A stretch of DNA of 64,000 nt from Mesorhizobium sp. M4B.F.Ca.ET.058.02.1.1 (GCF_003952505.1 NZ_CP034450.1:3968001-4032000), one strand, 5' to 3'; positions 48,817 through 60,887 are shown, numbered from the stretch's first letter. Numbers and translations: made by a program. The notes: generated from the sequence alone by a model not told the origin.

Positions 48817-50048
48817 CGGTTTTCGCCCGCCGGCAGATCACTGGACTGGCCGGCTCTCAACCGCTTGACCGGAATTTCCAGGACGCCGAGCAGGAATGCC
48901 GAGAAGAAGGCCTGGAACGAAATCACAATCAGGCTGAGGCCGAGTACGACGATGCGCGGGATTTCGGAATCGTCCAGCGGGCCGAAGCCGAGATTCGCCC
49001 AGCGCAGCACGGCATAGGCGCAAAACGAGAAGCCGCCGGCAAAGCAGATGCCGGCATTGGCGGCGAGGCGGTCGGTGGAGATTGTCCTGGTCAGCCAGTC
49101 GGAGCCCCGGCTGCGCGGCAGGATGCCGGTGACCTCGGCATAGTAGCGCGAAATGACGCCGAAGGTGATGAGCTGCACGCCAGTGACGATCATGAAGCAG
49201 GCGGCGACGAAGGTGTTCAGGTCGAGCGACAGATTGTTGATCACCCTGAGCGGCCCGAACACCAGCAGAGCCGCAAACAGCGTGCCCAGGCCACCTAGCA
49301 CCATGCCGGGGATGAAGAACATCCAGCGCGGATTGTAGACCAGCAGGAATTTGAGATGCCGCCAGCCGTCGCGCCAGGTCCTGAGATGCGGCGGGCGGCT
49401 GCGGCCGTCCGGCTTGAGCGTGGTCGGCACCTCCTCGATACGCAGCCCGGCAAGCGCGCCGCGCACCACCATCTCGCTGGCAAACTCCATGCCGGTGGTC
49501 TGCAGATCGAGCTTTCTGATGGCCTCGGCATTGAAGCCGCGCAGGCCGCAGTGGAAATCGCCGGTCGTGATGCGGAAGAACAGGCGGCCGATGAAGCTCA
49601 GCACCGGATTGCCGAGGTAGCGATGCAGCGGCGGCATGGCGCCGGCTTCGATGCCGCCCCGGAAACGATTGCCCATGACCAGGTCGGCGCCGTCGCGCAG
49701 GCGTGCCACGAACGCGTCCAGCGCGCTGAAATCATAGCTGTCGTCTGCGTCGCCCATGATGATGAAGCGGCCCCTGGCGGCGGTGATGCCGCCAAGAAGG
49801 GCAGCGCCGTAGCCCTTTTGCGGCACCGACACGACGCGGGCGCCGATAGCTGTCGCGATGTCCTGGGAGCCGTCGGTGCTGCCATTGTCGGCGATCAGCA
49901 CCTCGCCGGCTATACCGGCCTTGTTGAGGAAGGCCTTTGCCTTGCCGATGCAAACGGCCAGCGTCTCGGCCTCATTGAGGCATGGCATCAGGATGGTGAG
50001 CTCGAGCTGCTTGGTCTGGGCGGCGCGGATTGTTGTGACGGCGTTCAT
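48813..50048 (-). CDS. Family 2 glycosyltransferase (GtrB/DPM1-like) with C-terminal membrane helices
   Basis: 411 aa. GT2 domain with MPCLNEAETL, DNGSTDGS and the DxD GDADDSYDF (about 99-107), then TTGDFHCGLRGF, and four membrane helices after about residue 250. Transfers a sugar from a nucleotide donor to polyprenyl phosphate. With the adjacent GtrA and GT-C genes it forms a gtr-type surface-glycan modification operon. Start at MNAVTTIRAAQ (50048). Confidence 0.9.
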   Translation of the reverse strand: MNAVTTIRAAQTKQLELTILMPCLNEAETLAVCIGKAKAFLNKAGIAGEVLIADNGSTDGSQDIATAIGARVVSVPQKGYGAALLGGITAARGRFIIMGDADDSYDFSALDAFVARLRDGADLVMGNRFRGGIEAGAMPPLHRYLGNPVLSFIGRLFFRITTGDFHCGLRGFNAEAIRKLDLQTTGMEFASEMVVRGALAGLRIEEVPTTLKPDGRSRPPHLRTWRDGWRHLKFLLVYNPRWMFFIPGMVLGGLGTLFAALLVFGPLRVINNLSLDLNTFVAACFMIVTGVQLITFGVISRYYAEVTGILPRSRGSDWLTRTISTDRLAANAGICFAGGFSFCAYAVLRWANLGFGPLDDSEIPRIVVLGLSLIVISFQAFFSAFLLGVLEIPVKRLRAGQSSDLPAGENR

Positions 50049-50209
50049 GGTTCTTGTTCCATCAAGGACCGGTCCGGCGTCTGCAGGGCCGGGCTCATTC
50101 GAACCACCCTTGCATGGCAAGGCTTAAGAAAACGATGACGCGGGTTCTCGCCTTGTCTGCAATCCGGCTGGGTTTGCGCCTTGCTGATGCAATCTTCAAA
50201 ATGTCGCGA

Positions 50210-50238
50210 TTGGCAGACCTCGCCGATTTCCTTATATC
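50210..50238 (+). promoter_or_regulatory. Sigma-70-like promoter for gshB
   Basis: TTGGCA (50210-50215), 17 bases, TATATC (50233-50238), about 27 bp upstream of the gshB start codon. Reasonable match by eye only. Confidence 0.5.
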
Positions 50239-50264
50239 GGCGACAGAGCCGCCGGAGAGCCCAT

Positions 50265-51206
50265 ATGCCGCTGAAGATCGCCGTCCAGATGGACCATGTC
50301 TCCACCGTGTCGATCGCCGGCGACACGTCCTTCGCGCTTTCGCTCGAGGCGCAACGGCGCGGCCACAAGCTTTTCCATTACACGCCCGACCGGCTGTCGA
50401 TGCGGGACGGCAAGGTGTTCGCGCGCATCGAGGAGATGCAGGTGCGCGACGAGAAGGGCAATCACTACTCGCTGGGCGAGAAGGTGCGCACCGATCTGTC
50501 GGAGATGGACGTCGTGCTTTTGCGGCAGGACCCGCCCTTCGACATGAACTACATCACCACCACGCACATCCTGGAGCGCATCCATCCTGGGACATTGGTG
50601 GTCAACGACCCGGCCTGGGTGCGCAACAGCCCGGAAAAGATCTTCGTCACCGAATTTCCCGAACTGATGCCGGAAACGCTGATCACCAAGGATCCGCAGG
50701 AGGTGGCCGCCTTCCGCAAGGAGTTCGGCGACATCATCGTCAAACCGCTCTACGGCAATGGCGGCGCCGGCATCTTCCATCTGCACGAGGCCGATCGCAA
50801 CCTTGCCTCGCTGCTCGAAATGTTCGGCCAGATGTTCCGCGAGCCGTATATCGTGCAGCGCTACCTGAAGGACGTGCGCAAGGGTGACAAACGCATCATC
50901 CTCATCGACGGCGAGCCGGTGGGCGCAATCAACCGCGTGCCGGCCGAGCACGATTCGCGCTCCAACATGCATGTCGGCGGCCGCGCCGAAAAGACCGAGC
51001 TGACGGAGCGCGAACGCGAGATCTGCGCCCGCATCGGGCCTTCCCTGAGAGAACGCGGCTTCATCCTCGTCGGCATCGATGTCATCGGCGATTATATGAC
51101 CGAGATCAACGTGACCTCGCCGACCGGCGTGCGCGAGGTCCAGCGCTTCGGCGGCGCCGACATCGCCAGCCTGTTCTGGGACTGCGTCGAGGGCAAAAGG
51201 CGGTAA
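50265..51206 (+). CDS. gshB: Glutathione synthetase
   Basis: 313 aa. Adds glycine to gamma-glutamylcysteine with ATP. ATP-grasp motifs [41 protein letters not shown], and the end [25 protein letters not shown] precedes the ATG at 50265. Rhizobial gshB usually neighbours comM; here an RTX gene on the other strand lies between. Confidence 0.97.
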   Translation: MPLKIAVQMDHVSTVSIAGDTSFALSLEAQRRGHKLFHYTPDRLSMRDGKVFARIEEMQVRDEKGNHYSLGEKVRTDLSEMDVVLLRQDPPFDMNYITTTHILERIHPGTLVVNDPAWVRNSPEKIFVTEFPELMPETLITKDPQEVAAFRKEFGDIIVKPLYGNGGAGIFHLHEADRNLASLLEMFGQMFREPYIVQRYLKDVRKGDKRIILIDGEPVGAINRVPAEHDSRSNMHVGGRAEKTELTEREREICARIGPSLRERGFILVGIDVIGDYMTEINVTSPTGVREVQRFGGADIASLFWDCVEGKRR

Positions 51207-51262
51207 CGGCAACCTTGGAACCGCGCCTGATTCCGTGCAACTGCGGCTCGCCGATTCCGCGT

Positions 51263-52765
51263 CTAGACCACGAAGAAGTCGTCCGCAGTGAGCCAGGTGC
51301 CCGGGTCCACGGTGGCGAACTGGACGGCCGCCGCCCCGCCCGCCCCGTCCTGATCGAACAGCAAAGCACCGGTCGCGTCATAGATGATATGGTCGCTGTC
51401 ATCGATGGCCTCGCTGCCGACCGTGAAGACGGCAGCAAAAAGCGGGCCGGCCGACAGCCCGACGAATGCGGAGCTGTCCAGCCGGAACACATCGTCAAGC
51501 GCTTTGAAGTCGACGATACGGTCGTAGTTCGCCGGTCCGAGTGCGTCGAACACGAAGACATCCCGGCCCGCGTCGCCGGCCAGCCAGTCGCGGCCGGCGC
51601 CGCCATTGAGGATGTCGTCGCCAGTACCGCCGCGCAGGTCGTCTGAGCCGGCGCCGCCGTCGAGAACGTCGTCGCCCGTATCGCCGCGGATGCCGTCGGT
51701 GCCCGCACCGCCGCTTATCGCGTCGTTGCCGGCGTCGCCCTTCAGCCAATCCGTGCCCGCGCCGCCGATGATCGTGTCGGCGCCGGCGCCGCCGAACAGC
51801 TGGTCGTGGCCGGCGCCGCCGTCGAGCGTATCGTTGAACGGGGTGCCGTTGATGCGGTCGCCACCGCCCAGCGCGGCGACGAGCACGGCACGATCGTGGC
51901 TTCCGTAGCTCACGACATTCGTAATGTCGCTCAGCGCGATGGATTCGGCCGGCGGCGTCACCGTGATCGTAATCGTCGCCACATTGCTGTTGCCCTGGCC
52001 GTCCGTCGCGTAAACCGTGAAGCTGTCGGTGCCGACGAAGCCGGCCTCAGGGGTGTAGTCAAACAGATTGCCGCTCAGAAAGTCGGCATGATAGTGCAGG
52101 CTCGAGCCGTAGTGACCCTGGTGAAAGGGGTAGTAGTTGCCGTCGAAACTCGTGCTCTGCTCGAGGGCGCCGTGGTCCGGCCCGTCCACGACGATAAAGC
52201 TCAGGAGATCGTAGTCGGCATCCGCGGCGCTGAATTTGATGTCGTCGAGAAATTGCCCCTGCGAAACCGACACATTCAGATCGGCGGCGCTGGGCGCATG
52301 ATTGACGAAGCTGTCGGGCTGCAGCACGCCGCCTTCCAGGATGATCTGATGCTGCCCGTACTGGGTGTTTTCGCCGCCGAAATATTCGTTCGCGCCGATC
52401 CATGTCACCGTGATGGTGTCGGGGCTGTCGGCGTTGACCGAGACAATCTGGGCCGACATGAAAGCGGCCTGGTCGGACAAGGTGCGGATAAGATTGCCTT
52501 CATTGTCGAAGACTTGCGTCTCCACCGTCGTCCAGGTCTCGGTTCGTCCCTCGTTGGTGAAGCTGGTGATGGTGAAGAAGCCGTCGAAGACATCGACCGA
52601 AGCCAGGTCGATCCCACCGAACGGGAAATCCGGCTTTGCTCCTATTGGCCCGATCACATCGCCGTCGGTTTCGGTAATGCTGAAAAGGACCGCGTCAGGG
52701 CTCGGATTGGGATTGTCGGTTTCTTCCCATACGGTGAGCTCGCTGCCATTGCTTAAGGTCGGCAT
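51263..52765 (-). CDS. RTX (hemolysin-type Ca-binding repeat) secreted protein
   Basis: 500 aa. Unclassified N-terminal domain (1-155), a cadherin/Ig-like domain (about 155-270; HAPSAADLNVSVSQG ... GTDSFTVYATDGQGN), then about eleven RTX nonapeptides (300-403; GGAGxDxLxG) and a C-terminal serralysin-like secretion region (FVFDALGPANYDRIVDF). No signal peptide, consistent with type I secretion, but no ABC/MFP genes are nearby. GAGGAAGACAGG precedes the ATG at 52765. Confidence 0.9.
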   Translation of the reverse strand: MPTLSNGSELTVWEETDNPNPSPDAVLFSITETDGDVIGPIGAKPDFPFGGIDLASVDVFDGFFTITSFTNEGRTETWTTVETQVFDNEGNLIRTLSDQAAFMSAQIVSVNADSPDTITVTWIGANEYFGGENTQYGQHQIILEGGVLQPDSFVNHAPSAADLNVSVSQGQFLDDIKFSAADADYDLLSFIVVDGPDHGALEQSTSFDGNYYPFHQGHYGSSLHYHADFLSGNLFDYTPEAGFVGTDSFTVYATDGQGNSNVATITITVTPPAESIALSDITNVVSYGSHDRAVLVAALGGGDRINGTPFNDTLDGGAGHDQLFGGAGADTIIGGAGTDWLKGDAGNDAISGGAGTDGIRGDTGDDVLDGGAGSDDLRGGTGDDILNGGAGRDWLAGDAGRDVFVFDALGPANYDRIVDFKALDDVFRLDSSAFVGLSAGPLFAAVFTVGSEAIDDSDHIIYDATGALLFDQDGAGGAAAVQFATVDPGTWLTADDFFVV

Positions 52766-53042
52766 CCTGTCTTCCTCGCCTTCGCGCCTGGACGTGCTGT
52801 GGATGCCCCCCGATCCCAACGATAGCATCGTACGCGCGTCGGATCGGTGACAAACCAAACTGCGCCTCGCCTTTTTCCGATGTGGTTAATTATGTGTGTC
52901 GAGCGGGAATCCGTTGCTCCAGTCGGCGTCGGCATTTGTTCTCGTAATGTTCTTGATCAATCCGAAAATCTGTGGTTGTCTTGGTTGACCCGCTCGCCGC
53001 CTGATCGCAGGACCGGCGGGCGGATAGTGGGGGCAGAGCAAG

Positions 53043-54575
53043 ATGGTGGCGCGGGTTCGCACGGTCGCTTTCCAGGGCATCGAGGCCGTGCCGGTCGATG
53101 TCCAGGTGATGATCGCGCCGGGCAAGGTCGGCATGCAGATCGTCGGCCTGCCGGACAAGGCGGTGGCGGAAAGCCGCGAGCGGGTGCAGGCGGCGCTGCA
53201 TGCGTCGGGCCTGTCGATGCCATCGAAGAAGGTGACAGTGAACCTCGCGCCGGCCGACCTGCCCAAGGAAGGCAGCCACTACGACCTGCCGATCGCGCTC
53301 GGCCTGATGGCGGCGCTCGGCGCCATCCCGGGCGATATGCTGGCCGGCTATGTCGTGCTCGGCGAATTGTCGCTCGACGGCACGATCGCGGCGGTCGCCG
53401 GCGCGCTGCCGGCGGCGATCGGCGCCAATGCCGAGAACAAGGGGCTGATCTGCCCGTTCGGCTGCGGGCCGGAAGCGGCCTGGGCCGGCAAGGACTTCGA
53501 CATACTCGCACCGCGCAGCCTGATCGCGATCGCCAACCATTTTCGCGGCACGCAGGTGCTGTCGCGGCCCGAGGCCGGCATCCAACTTGCGGCGCGCGAC
53601 CTGCCCGACCTTGCCGACATCAAGGGCCAGGAGAGTGCCAAGCGGGCGCTGGAAGTGGCGGCGGCCGGCGGTCACAATCTGCTGATGGTCGGACCTCCAG
53701 GTTCTGGAAAATCGATGCTGGCGCAGCGGCTGCCGTCGATCCTGCCGCCGCTGGCGCCGAAGGAACTTTTGGAAGTCTCGATGATAGCCTCGGTGGCGGG
53801 GGAGCTCGGCGAGGGCAAGCTCACCGACCGGCGGCCGTTCCGCGCCCCGCATCATTCGGCCTCGATGGCGGCGATGGTGGGCGGCGGCTTGCGGGCGCGG
53901 CCCGGCGAGGTCTCGCTCGCGCATCACGGCGTCTTGTTCCTCGACGAATTGCCGGAATTCACGCCGCAGACGCTGGATGCGCTGCGCCAGCCGCTGGAGA
54001 CCGGCGACTGCGTGATCGCGCGCGCCAACCACCGCGTCACCTATCCGGCGCGCATTCAGCTCATCGCGGCGATGAACCCGTGCCGCTGCGGCATGTCGGG
54101 CGAGCCCGGCTATCGCTGCCTGCGCGGCGAGCGCTGCCGCACCGATTACCAGGCGCGCATCTCAGGCCCGCTGCTCGACCGCATCGACCTCAGGATCGAG
54201 GTGCCGGCGGTCTCCGCCAGCGACCTGATCCGGCCCGACAAGGCCGAGGCCAGCGCTTCGGTGGCGCAGCGCGTGGCGCGCGCCCGCGCGATCCAGCGCG
54301 AGCGGCTCGAACGGCTTGGCGCCGCCAGCGCCACGACCAACGCGCATTGCCCGCCCGCGATCATCGAGGCGATCGCAAGGCCGGATAGCGCGGGCCTGAC
54401 GCTGCTGAAGGACGCCAGCGAGAAGCTCGCCTTTTCGGCGCGGGCCTATCACCGAGTGCTGAAAGTGGCGCGCACGCTGGCCGACCTCGACGCCAGCGAG
54501 ACCGTTGGGCGCATCCATCTCGCCGAGGCGATTTCCTACCGGATGAGCGCGGAGCGCATGGCGCAGGCCGCGTAG
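53043..54575 (+). CDS. comM: ComM/YifB family Mg-chelatase-like AAA ATPase
   Basis: 510 aa. N-terminal ChlI-type domain (GLPDKAVAESRERVQAAL), Walker A VGPPGSGKSM, Walker B LFLDELPEF, and a Cys-containing insertion CRCGMSGEPGYRCLRGERC. ComM is a hexameric helicase that promotes branch migration in natural transformation. About 280 bp separate it from the divergent RTX gene; I see nothing specific there. Confidence 0.95.
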   Translation: MVARVRTVAFQGIEAVPVDVQVMIAPGKVGMQIVGLPDKAVAESRERVQAALHASGLSMPSKKVTVNLAPADLPKEGSHYDLPIALGLMAALGAIPGDMLAGYVVLGELSLDGTIAAVAGALPAAIGANAENKGLICPFGCGPEAAWAGKDFDILAPRSLIAIANHFRGTQVLSRPEAGIQLAARDLPDLADIKGQESAKRALEVAAAGGHNLLMVGPPGSGKSMLAQRLPSILPPLAPKELLEVSMIASVAGELGEGKLTDRRPFRAPHHSASMAAMVGGGLRARPGEVSLAHHGVLFLDELPEFTPQTLDALRQPLETGDCVIARANHRVTYPARIQLIAAMNPCRCGMSGEPGYRCLRGERCRTDYQARISGPLLDRIDLRIEVPAVSASDLIRPDKAEASASVAQRVARARAIQRERLERLGAASATTNAHCPPAIIEAIARPDSAGLTLLKDASEKLAFSARAYHRVLKVARTLADLDASETVGRIHLAEAISYRMSAERMAQAA

Positions 54576-54648
54576 AGCCGCCGGATGCCGCGCGTAGGCA
54601 AAACATATAGGCTAGTGCCGAAGTGAACCTTTTGGAGGGATGACGGGC

Positions 54649-54936
54649 ATGTTCAGGAAGGGGATTGCCGTAACCGCCGCCGCGGCCTTGCTGCTGGGCA
54701 GTGTCCTGCACGCTTCGGCCGCAGGTCAAGGAGGACCTGGCGCACGGAACCAAGTCGCAAAACAAGGCACTCGAAACCATAAGGTCAAACAGGGCGCACG
54801 AAAGCCTGCCGTGAAGCCAGGCCGGAAGAGCAGGAAGCCCGCTGCATCTCAGCTTGCGGTGCCCAACAGCAACAACGGCAACGTTGCGGTGGGCGGGCCC
54901 TATGTCGGTTTGAAATACATCGGAAACGTTCCATGA
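54649..54936 (+). CDS. Small basic secreted protein, 95 aa
   Basis: Signal peptide MFRKGIAVTAAAALLLGSVL...ASA, then a Lys/Arg/Gln-rich region with repeats of KxGxRxxKVKQGARKPAVK type and a hydrophobic end NNGNVAVGGPYVGLKYIGN. The Met at 54649 is chosen: GGAGG lies 10 bases upstream, whereas it abuts the Met at 54640. Family not recognised. Convergent with glcB. Confidence 0.7.
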   Translation: MFRKGIAVTAAAALLLGSVLHASAAGQGGPGARNQVAKQGTRNHKVKQGARKPAVKPGRKSRKPAASQLAVPNSNNGNVAVGGPYVGLKYIGNVP

Positions 54937-54969
54937 CGGGCCGCTGCCGTTCAGGCGATCAGCCAGCGG

Positions 54970-57132
54970 CTACCGCGCCTTCAGCTCCAGCCGCCGTCTA
55001 TGCAGCACCGGCTCCGTATATCCGTTCGGCTGGACTGTGCCCTTGAACACTAGGTCGCAGGCGGCCTGGAACGCGATGGAATTGTCGAAGTCGGCCGCCA
55101 TCGGCCGGTAGAGCGGGTCGCCGACATTCTGCAGGTCGACGATCGCCGCCATGCGCTGCAGCGAATCCCGCACCTGAATTTCCGAGCACACCTTGTGGCG
55201 CAGCCAGTTGGCGATGTGCTGCGAAGAGATGCGCAGCGTGGCGCGGTCCTCCATCAGGCCGACGTCGTTGATGTCCGGCACTTTCGAGCAGCCGACGCCC
55301 TGGTCGATCCAGCGCACGACATAGCCCAGAATGCCTTGCGAATTGTTGTCGAGCTCGCGCTGGATCTCGTCGGGCGTCCAATTCGGCCGCACCGCCACCG
55401 GAACCGAGAGGATATCGTCGAGCCTGGCCTTCGGCCGGCTCTTCAGCGCCGCCTGCACGGCATGCACGTCGACCTTGTGATAATGCGTGGCATGCAATGT
55501 CGCCGCCGTCGGCGACGGCACCCAGGCGGTGTTGGCGCCTGCTTTCGGATGGGCGATCTTCTGTTCCAGCATCGCCGCCATCAGGTCGGGCATCGCCCAC
55601 ATGCCCTTGCCGATCTGGGCATGGCCGGCAAGCCCGCACTCCAGTCCGGTGTCGACATTCCAGGCCTCGTAGGCAGAAATCCACGCGGCTTGCTTCATGT
55701 CGCCCTTGCGGATCATCGGGCCGGCTTCCATCGAGGTGTGGATCTCGTCGCCGGTGCGGTCGAGGAAGCCGGTGTTGATGAACACGACGCGCTCGCGCGC
55801 AGCGCGGATCGCCTCCTTGAGGTTGACGGTGGTGCGCCGCTCCTCGTCCATGATGCCCATCTTGATGGTGTTTTTGGCCATGCCGAGCAGGGCCTCGACG
55901 CGGTCGAAGATCTCGACGGCGTAGGCGACTTCCTCCGGCCCGTGCATCTTCGGCTTCACCACATACATTGAGCCGGCGCGGGAATTGGCGCGGCGGCCGT
56001 TCGGCCCGACATCGTGCAGCGCGATCAGCGCGGTGATCGCGGCGTCCATGATGCCTTCCGGCACCTCATTGCCGTCGCGGTCGAGAATGGCCGGGTTGGT
56101 CATCAGGTGGCCGACGTTCCTGACCAGCATCAGCGAGCGGCCGGGCAGCGTCAGCGCGCCGCCGGAGGGCGCGGTGTAGGTGCGGTCGGGGTTGAGCTTG
56201 CGCACGAAGCTCTTGCCGCCCTTGCTGATCTCTTCGGCGAGATCGCCCTTCATCAGGCCGAGCCAGTTGCGGTAGACCACGACCTTGTCCTCGGCATCGA
56301 CCGCGGCGACCGAATCCTCGCAGTCCTGGATGGTGGTCAGCGCCGATTCCAGGATGACATCGGCGATCCCCGCCGGATCGGTGCGGCCGATCTGGTTGGC
56401 GCGGTCGATGCGGATCTCGATATGCAGGCCGTTCCTGACCAGCAGCACGGCTTGCGGGTTGGCGGCATCGCCGCGATAGCCGGCGAATTGCCTGGGATCG
56501 GCAAGTGTCGTGACACCGGCGCCCTCGCCCAGCCGCAGCATGCCGTTGACAAACGAAAGCCCGTTGACCCCGGCCCATTTGCCAGAGGTCAGCGGCACCG
56601 ACTGGTCAAGGAAATCCTTGGCCCAGGCGATGACCTTGGCGCCGCGCGCCGGGTTAAAACCCTTGCCCTTCTCGGCGCCGCCGGTCTCGGGAATGGCGTC
56701 GGTGCCGTAGAGCGCGTCGTAGAGCGAACCCCAGCGGGCGTTCGCCGCATTCAGCGCATAGCGCGCATTCATCACCGGCACGACCAGCTGCGGCCCGGCG
56801 ACGACGGCGATCTCGGGATCGACATTGTCGGTCGAGACGCTGAAGGCCGGCCCTTCCGGCACCAGATAGCCGATCTCCTCCAGAAAGGCCCTGTAGGTGC
56901 TCATGTCGAGCGGCGCGCCGTTTTGGCGGTACCAGGCGTCGAGTTTTTCCTGCATGGCGTCGCGCTTGGCGAGCAGCGCCCGGTTCTTCGGCGCGAGGTC
57001 GTGGACAATGGCGGAAAAGCCGTTCCAGAATTTTTCCGCGTCAATGCCGGTGCCGGGTGCTGCCTCGGCCGCCACGAAGTCGTGCAGCTCGCGGGCGATC
57101 TGCAACCCGGCGGTCTCGATGCGGTCGGTCAT
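54970..57132 (-). CDS. glcB: Malate synthase G
   Basis: 720 aa, the monomeric G form. Condenses glyoxylate with acetyl-CoA to malate. Recognised by full-length similarity, for example [68 protein letters not shown] and [23 protein letters not shown]. Isocitrate lyase is not in the window. A palindromic repeat lies upstream of its promoter region. Confidence 0.98.
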   Translation of the reverse strand: MTDRIETAGLQIARELHDFVAAEAAPGTGIDAEKFWNGFSAIVHDLAPKNRALLAKRDAMQEKLDAWYRQNGAPLDMSTYRAFLEEIGYLVPEGPAFSVSTDNVDPEIAVVAGPQLVVPVMNARYALNAANARWGSLYDALYGTDAIPETGGAEKGKGFNPARGAKVIAWAKDFLDQSVPLTSGKWAGVNGLSFVNGMLRLGEGAGVTTLADPRQFAGYRGDAANPQAVLLVRNGLHIEIRIDRANQIGRTDPAGIADVILESALTTIQDCEDSVAAVDAEDKVVVYRNWLGLMKGDLAEEISKGGKSFVRKLNPDRTYTAPSGGALTLPGRSLMLVRNVGHLMTNPAILDRDGNEVPEGIMDAAITALIALHDVGPNGRRANSRAGSMYVVKPKMHGPEEVAYAVEIFDRVEALLGMAKNTIKMGIMDEERRTTVNLKEAIRAARERVVFINTGFLDRTGDEIHTSMEAGPMIRKGDMKQAAWISAYEAWNVDTGLECGLAGHAQIGKGMWAMPDLMAAMLEQKIAHPKAGANTAWVPSPTAATLHATHYHKVDVHAVQAALKSRPKARLDDILSVPVAVRPNWTPDEIQRELDNNSQGILGYVVRWIDQGVGCSKVPDINDVGLMEDRATLRISSQHIANWLRHKVCSEIQVRDSLQRMAAIVDLQNVGDPLYRPMAADFDNSIAFQAACDLVFKGTVQPNGYTEPVLHRRRLELKAR

Positions 57133-57240
57133 CAGGGCTTCTCCAGATGAAAGGCTTTGCGGCCTTTGGCATGTCAGGGGTGAAGGGTCAATTCAGCTTA
57201 GGGTGAAGGCGGGGAGAATTGCCGTCGGCGAGGCTGCTGA

Positions 57241-57388
57241 TCTCCCCCTCGAGGGGGAGATGGCCGGCAGGCCAGAGGGGGTTGGTGCGACTGGACGCGA
57301 CGCTCTTGCTGCAACCGAAGCGTTAGCGCTCTACGCGCGGCGACCCCCTCTGTCGCCTTCGGCGACATCTCCCCCTCAAGGGGAGATT
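57241..57388. repeat. Paired palindromic repeat, family C copy 1
   Basis: Left module TCTCCCCCTCGAGGGGGAGA + GGCCGGCAGGCC + AGAGGGGG, and right module in opposite orientation (CCCCCTCTGTCGCC..GGCGACATCTCCCC). The same two modules recur at 59541, 61615 and 62279. Fills the gap between glcB and hyuA with about 60 bp of linker. Confidence 0.88.
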
Positions 57389-57392
57389 GCCA

Positions 57393-59414
57393 CTAAACCG
57401 CGATCCTTGGCCGTCCCGATGCCACCGCCACCACATGCGCCTCGATGAACATGCGCTGGCTTTCGACAGTCGAGACCTTGAGCTCGGTGGCGACGTCGAT
57501 CTCGGCATTGTCGGTGCCGGCATCTTTCGCGCGCTCGGCGACGATGGCGCGGACATCGGCCTCGGCCGCGGCGAGCGCCGCTGCCTCGTCGGTGAAGTCG
57601 CGCACCGTCTGGCCCGAGGCGAGGCGGAACAGCCCTTCCTTCGGCTGGCTGATGCGGGCTTCGGCGGAGACGCGGACCTGGCCGACGACGGCGCCGAGCG
57701 CGTTGGCGACGTCGGTATCGTCGGGCACGACGCAGCCATTGCCGACCAGCCGCGGCAGGCCGGCATAATGCAGCGGCGCCGAGGCGCCGAGGCCGATGAC
57801 CGGACGGTCGAGCGCCACGCTGAGGCGGGCGATGCCGGGATGGGCATCGACGGCGCGCTGCACCAGCGCATGCGCGACGGCGGCGGCGCCATCCAGCCCG
57901 TCCTCGGTGAAGGCGGTTTCGAGAATGTATTCGGCCGACCAGCGGGTCAGCGTCACCAGCACACGTTCGGAAATCGCCTCCGGCGTCGCCGCGATGGCCT
58001 GGCCGCGGCCGTCGCGCTTGCGGGCGAACAGCTCGGCGCCGAGGCGTGCGGTGGCGGCGTGCCAGTTGGCCTGCTTGCCGAGCACATGGGCGGCATCCGA
58101 CGGCGTGAAGCCGCAAATGTGCACCAGGCCGCGCGCCACCAGCCGGTTCAGCGTCGCGTTCTGGGCGTTCGAGGTCAGCAGCCTGTCGAGCGCCAGCGGC
58201 GTAGCCCCGATCGCCTCGTAGAGTTTTGCCTCCGGCGCGGTGAGGCCGGCGGCAAGCCGGTCCGGCACGCCGGTGCGCACCGCGAAGCGGCCATCCATGC
58301 GGCCGGGATTCGGCGCCCGCAGTTGCCGCTCCAGCTCCGATGTCACCGCCTCGCCATGCGCCAGGCCCGCCAGCGCCAGCGGCACCAGGCGGCGCGGCCC
58401 GAGCAAGATTTTTGGATTGAGCGCTCCGTCCTCCAGCGCCACTTCGGAATCGCCGCCGAGGCCGAAGGTGCGCATCGCCACGGCCTCGACCATGGTGCGG
58501 AAACCGCCGACGGTGGCGCCCTCCGGATCGAGCCGCGGGCGGCCGCTGTCGAGCACGGCGACGTCGGTGGTGGTGCCGCCGATGTCGGAAACCACGGCAT
58601 CGTCGAGGCCGGTCATGTGACGGGCGCCGACGAGGCTGGCGGCGGGGCCCGACAAAATAGTCTCGATCGGCCGCTGGCGGGCGAAGGCGGCGGAAACCAG
58701 CGCGCCGTCGCCGCGCACCACCATCAGCGGTGCTGCAATGCCGCGCGCTTCCAGAAACCCTTCGGTCGCCGCCACCAGCCGGTCGATCATCGAGATCAGC
58801 CTGGCGTTGAGCAGCGTGGTGAGCGCGCGGCGCGGGCCGCCGAGCTTGGCCGACAGCTCGTGGCTAGCGGTGACCGGCAGGCCGGTCTTTTCGCGAATCA
58901 GGTCGCGGGCAGCCAGCTCATGCGCCGGGTTGCGCGTGGCGAAGTAGGCGCAGACGGCAAAGCCCGAAACCGAGCCGCCGAGCTCAGGCAGGGCTGCTTC
59001 GAGGCCGGAGAGGTCGAGCTTGGCCGCATTGCCGTGCACGTCATGCCCGCCGGGGCAGAACACCACCGGGTCGCTGCCGAGCGCCGTCTTCAGCCCGTCG
59101 CGGGCAAGGTCGGCCTCGGAAAAGCCGATCATGATCAGCGCGACGCGCCCGCCCTGGCCCTCGACCAGCGCGTTGGTGGCCAAGGTCGTCGACATCGACA
59201 CCAGCTTGATCGAAGCCGGATCGGTGCCGGCCTTCTCCAGCACCGCGTCGACCGCGCCGGAGATGCCGACAGCGAGGTCGTGCCTGGTGGTCAGCGCCTT
59301 GGCCTTGGCCAGCACCTTGCCCTTCGGCCCGCCTTCCTCCGCCCACAGCACGGCGTCGGTATACGTGCCGCCGGTGTCGATGCCGAGGAAGAGCGGGATT
59401 GGCTTGGCGGTCAT
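57393..59414 (-). CDS. hyuA: Hydantoinase/oxoprolinase A-type subunit
   Basis: 673 aa. N-terminal Hydant_A_N region with FLGIDTGGTYTDAVLW and the ATP-site GGTTTDVAVLDSGRP, with SGPAASLVGA between. HyuA-type subunits act with HyuB in ATP-dependent opening of hydantoins or 5-oxoproline, or as acetone carboxylase parts. No hyuB is present on either side, so it is a lone subunit. Start at MTAKPIPLFLG (59414). Confidence 0.9.
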   Translation of the reverse strand: MTAKPIPLFLGIDTGGTYTDAVLWAEEGGPKGKVLAKAKALTTRHDLAVGISGAVDAVLEKAGTDPASIKLVSMSTTLATNALVEGQGGRVALIMIGFSEADLARDGLKTALGSDPVVFCPGGHDVHGNAAKLDLSGLEAALPELGGSVSGFAVCAYFATRNPAHELAARDLIREKTGLPVTASHELSAKLGGPRRALTTLLNARLISMIDRLVAATEGFLEARGIAAPLMVVRGDGALVSAAFARQRPIETILSGPAASLVGARHMTGLDDAVVSDIGGTTTDVAVLDSGRPRLDPEGATVGGFRTMVEAVAMRTFGLGGDSEVALEDGALNPKILLGPRRLVPLALAGLAHGEAVTSELERQLRAPNPGRMDGRFAVRTGVPDRLAAGLTAPEAKLYEAIGATPLALDRLLTSNAQNATLNRLVARGLVHICGFTPSDAAHVLGKQANWHAATARLGAELFARKRDGRGQAIAATPEAISERVLVTLTRWSAEYILETAFTEDGLDGAAAVAHALVQRAVDAHPGIARLSVALDRPVIGLGASAPLHYAGLPRLVGNGCVVPDDTDVANALGAVVGQVRVSAEARISQPKEGLFRLASGQTVRDFTDEAAALAAAEADVRAIVAERAKDAGTDNAEIDVATELKVSTVESQRMFIEAHVVAVASGRPRIAV

Positions 59415-59540
59415 TTTTGCAGGCAGTCCGGGCAAAAGGATTGGTGCCTGCCCTTAGCCGATATGGCGTTGCGGATAAAGCCGGGAGAGATGGGCCAAGG
59501 GGGTGGCGCGACGATGAGTTGCCGAACGCTGGCGGGACAG

Positions 59541-60870
<1,330 letters not shown>

Positions 60871-60887
60871 CAGCCAAGACAGTCGCT

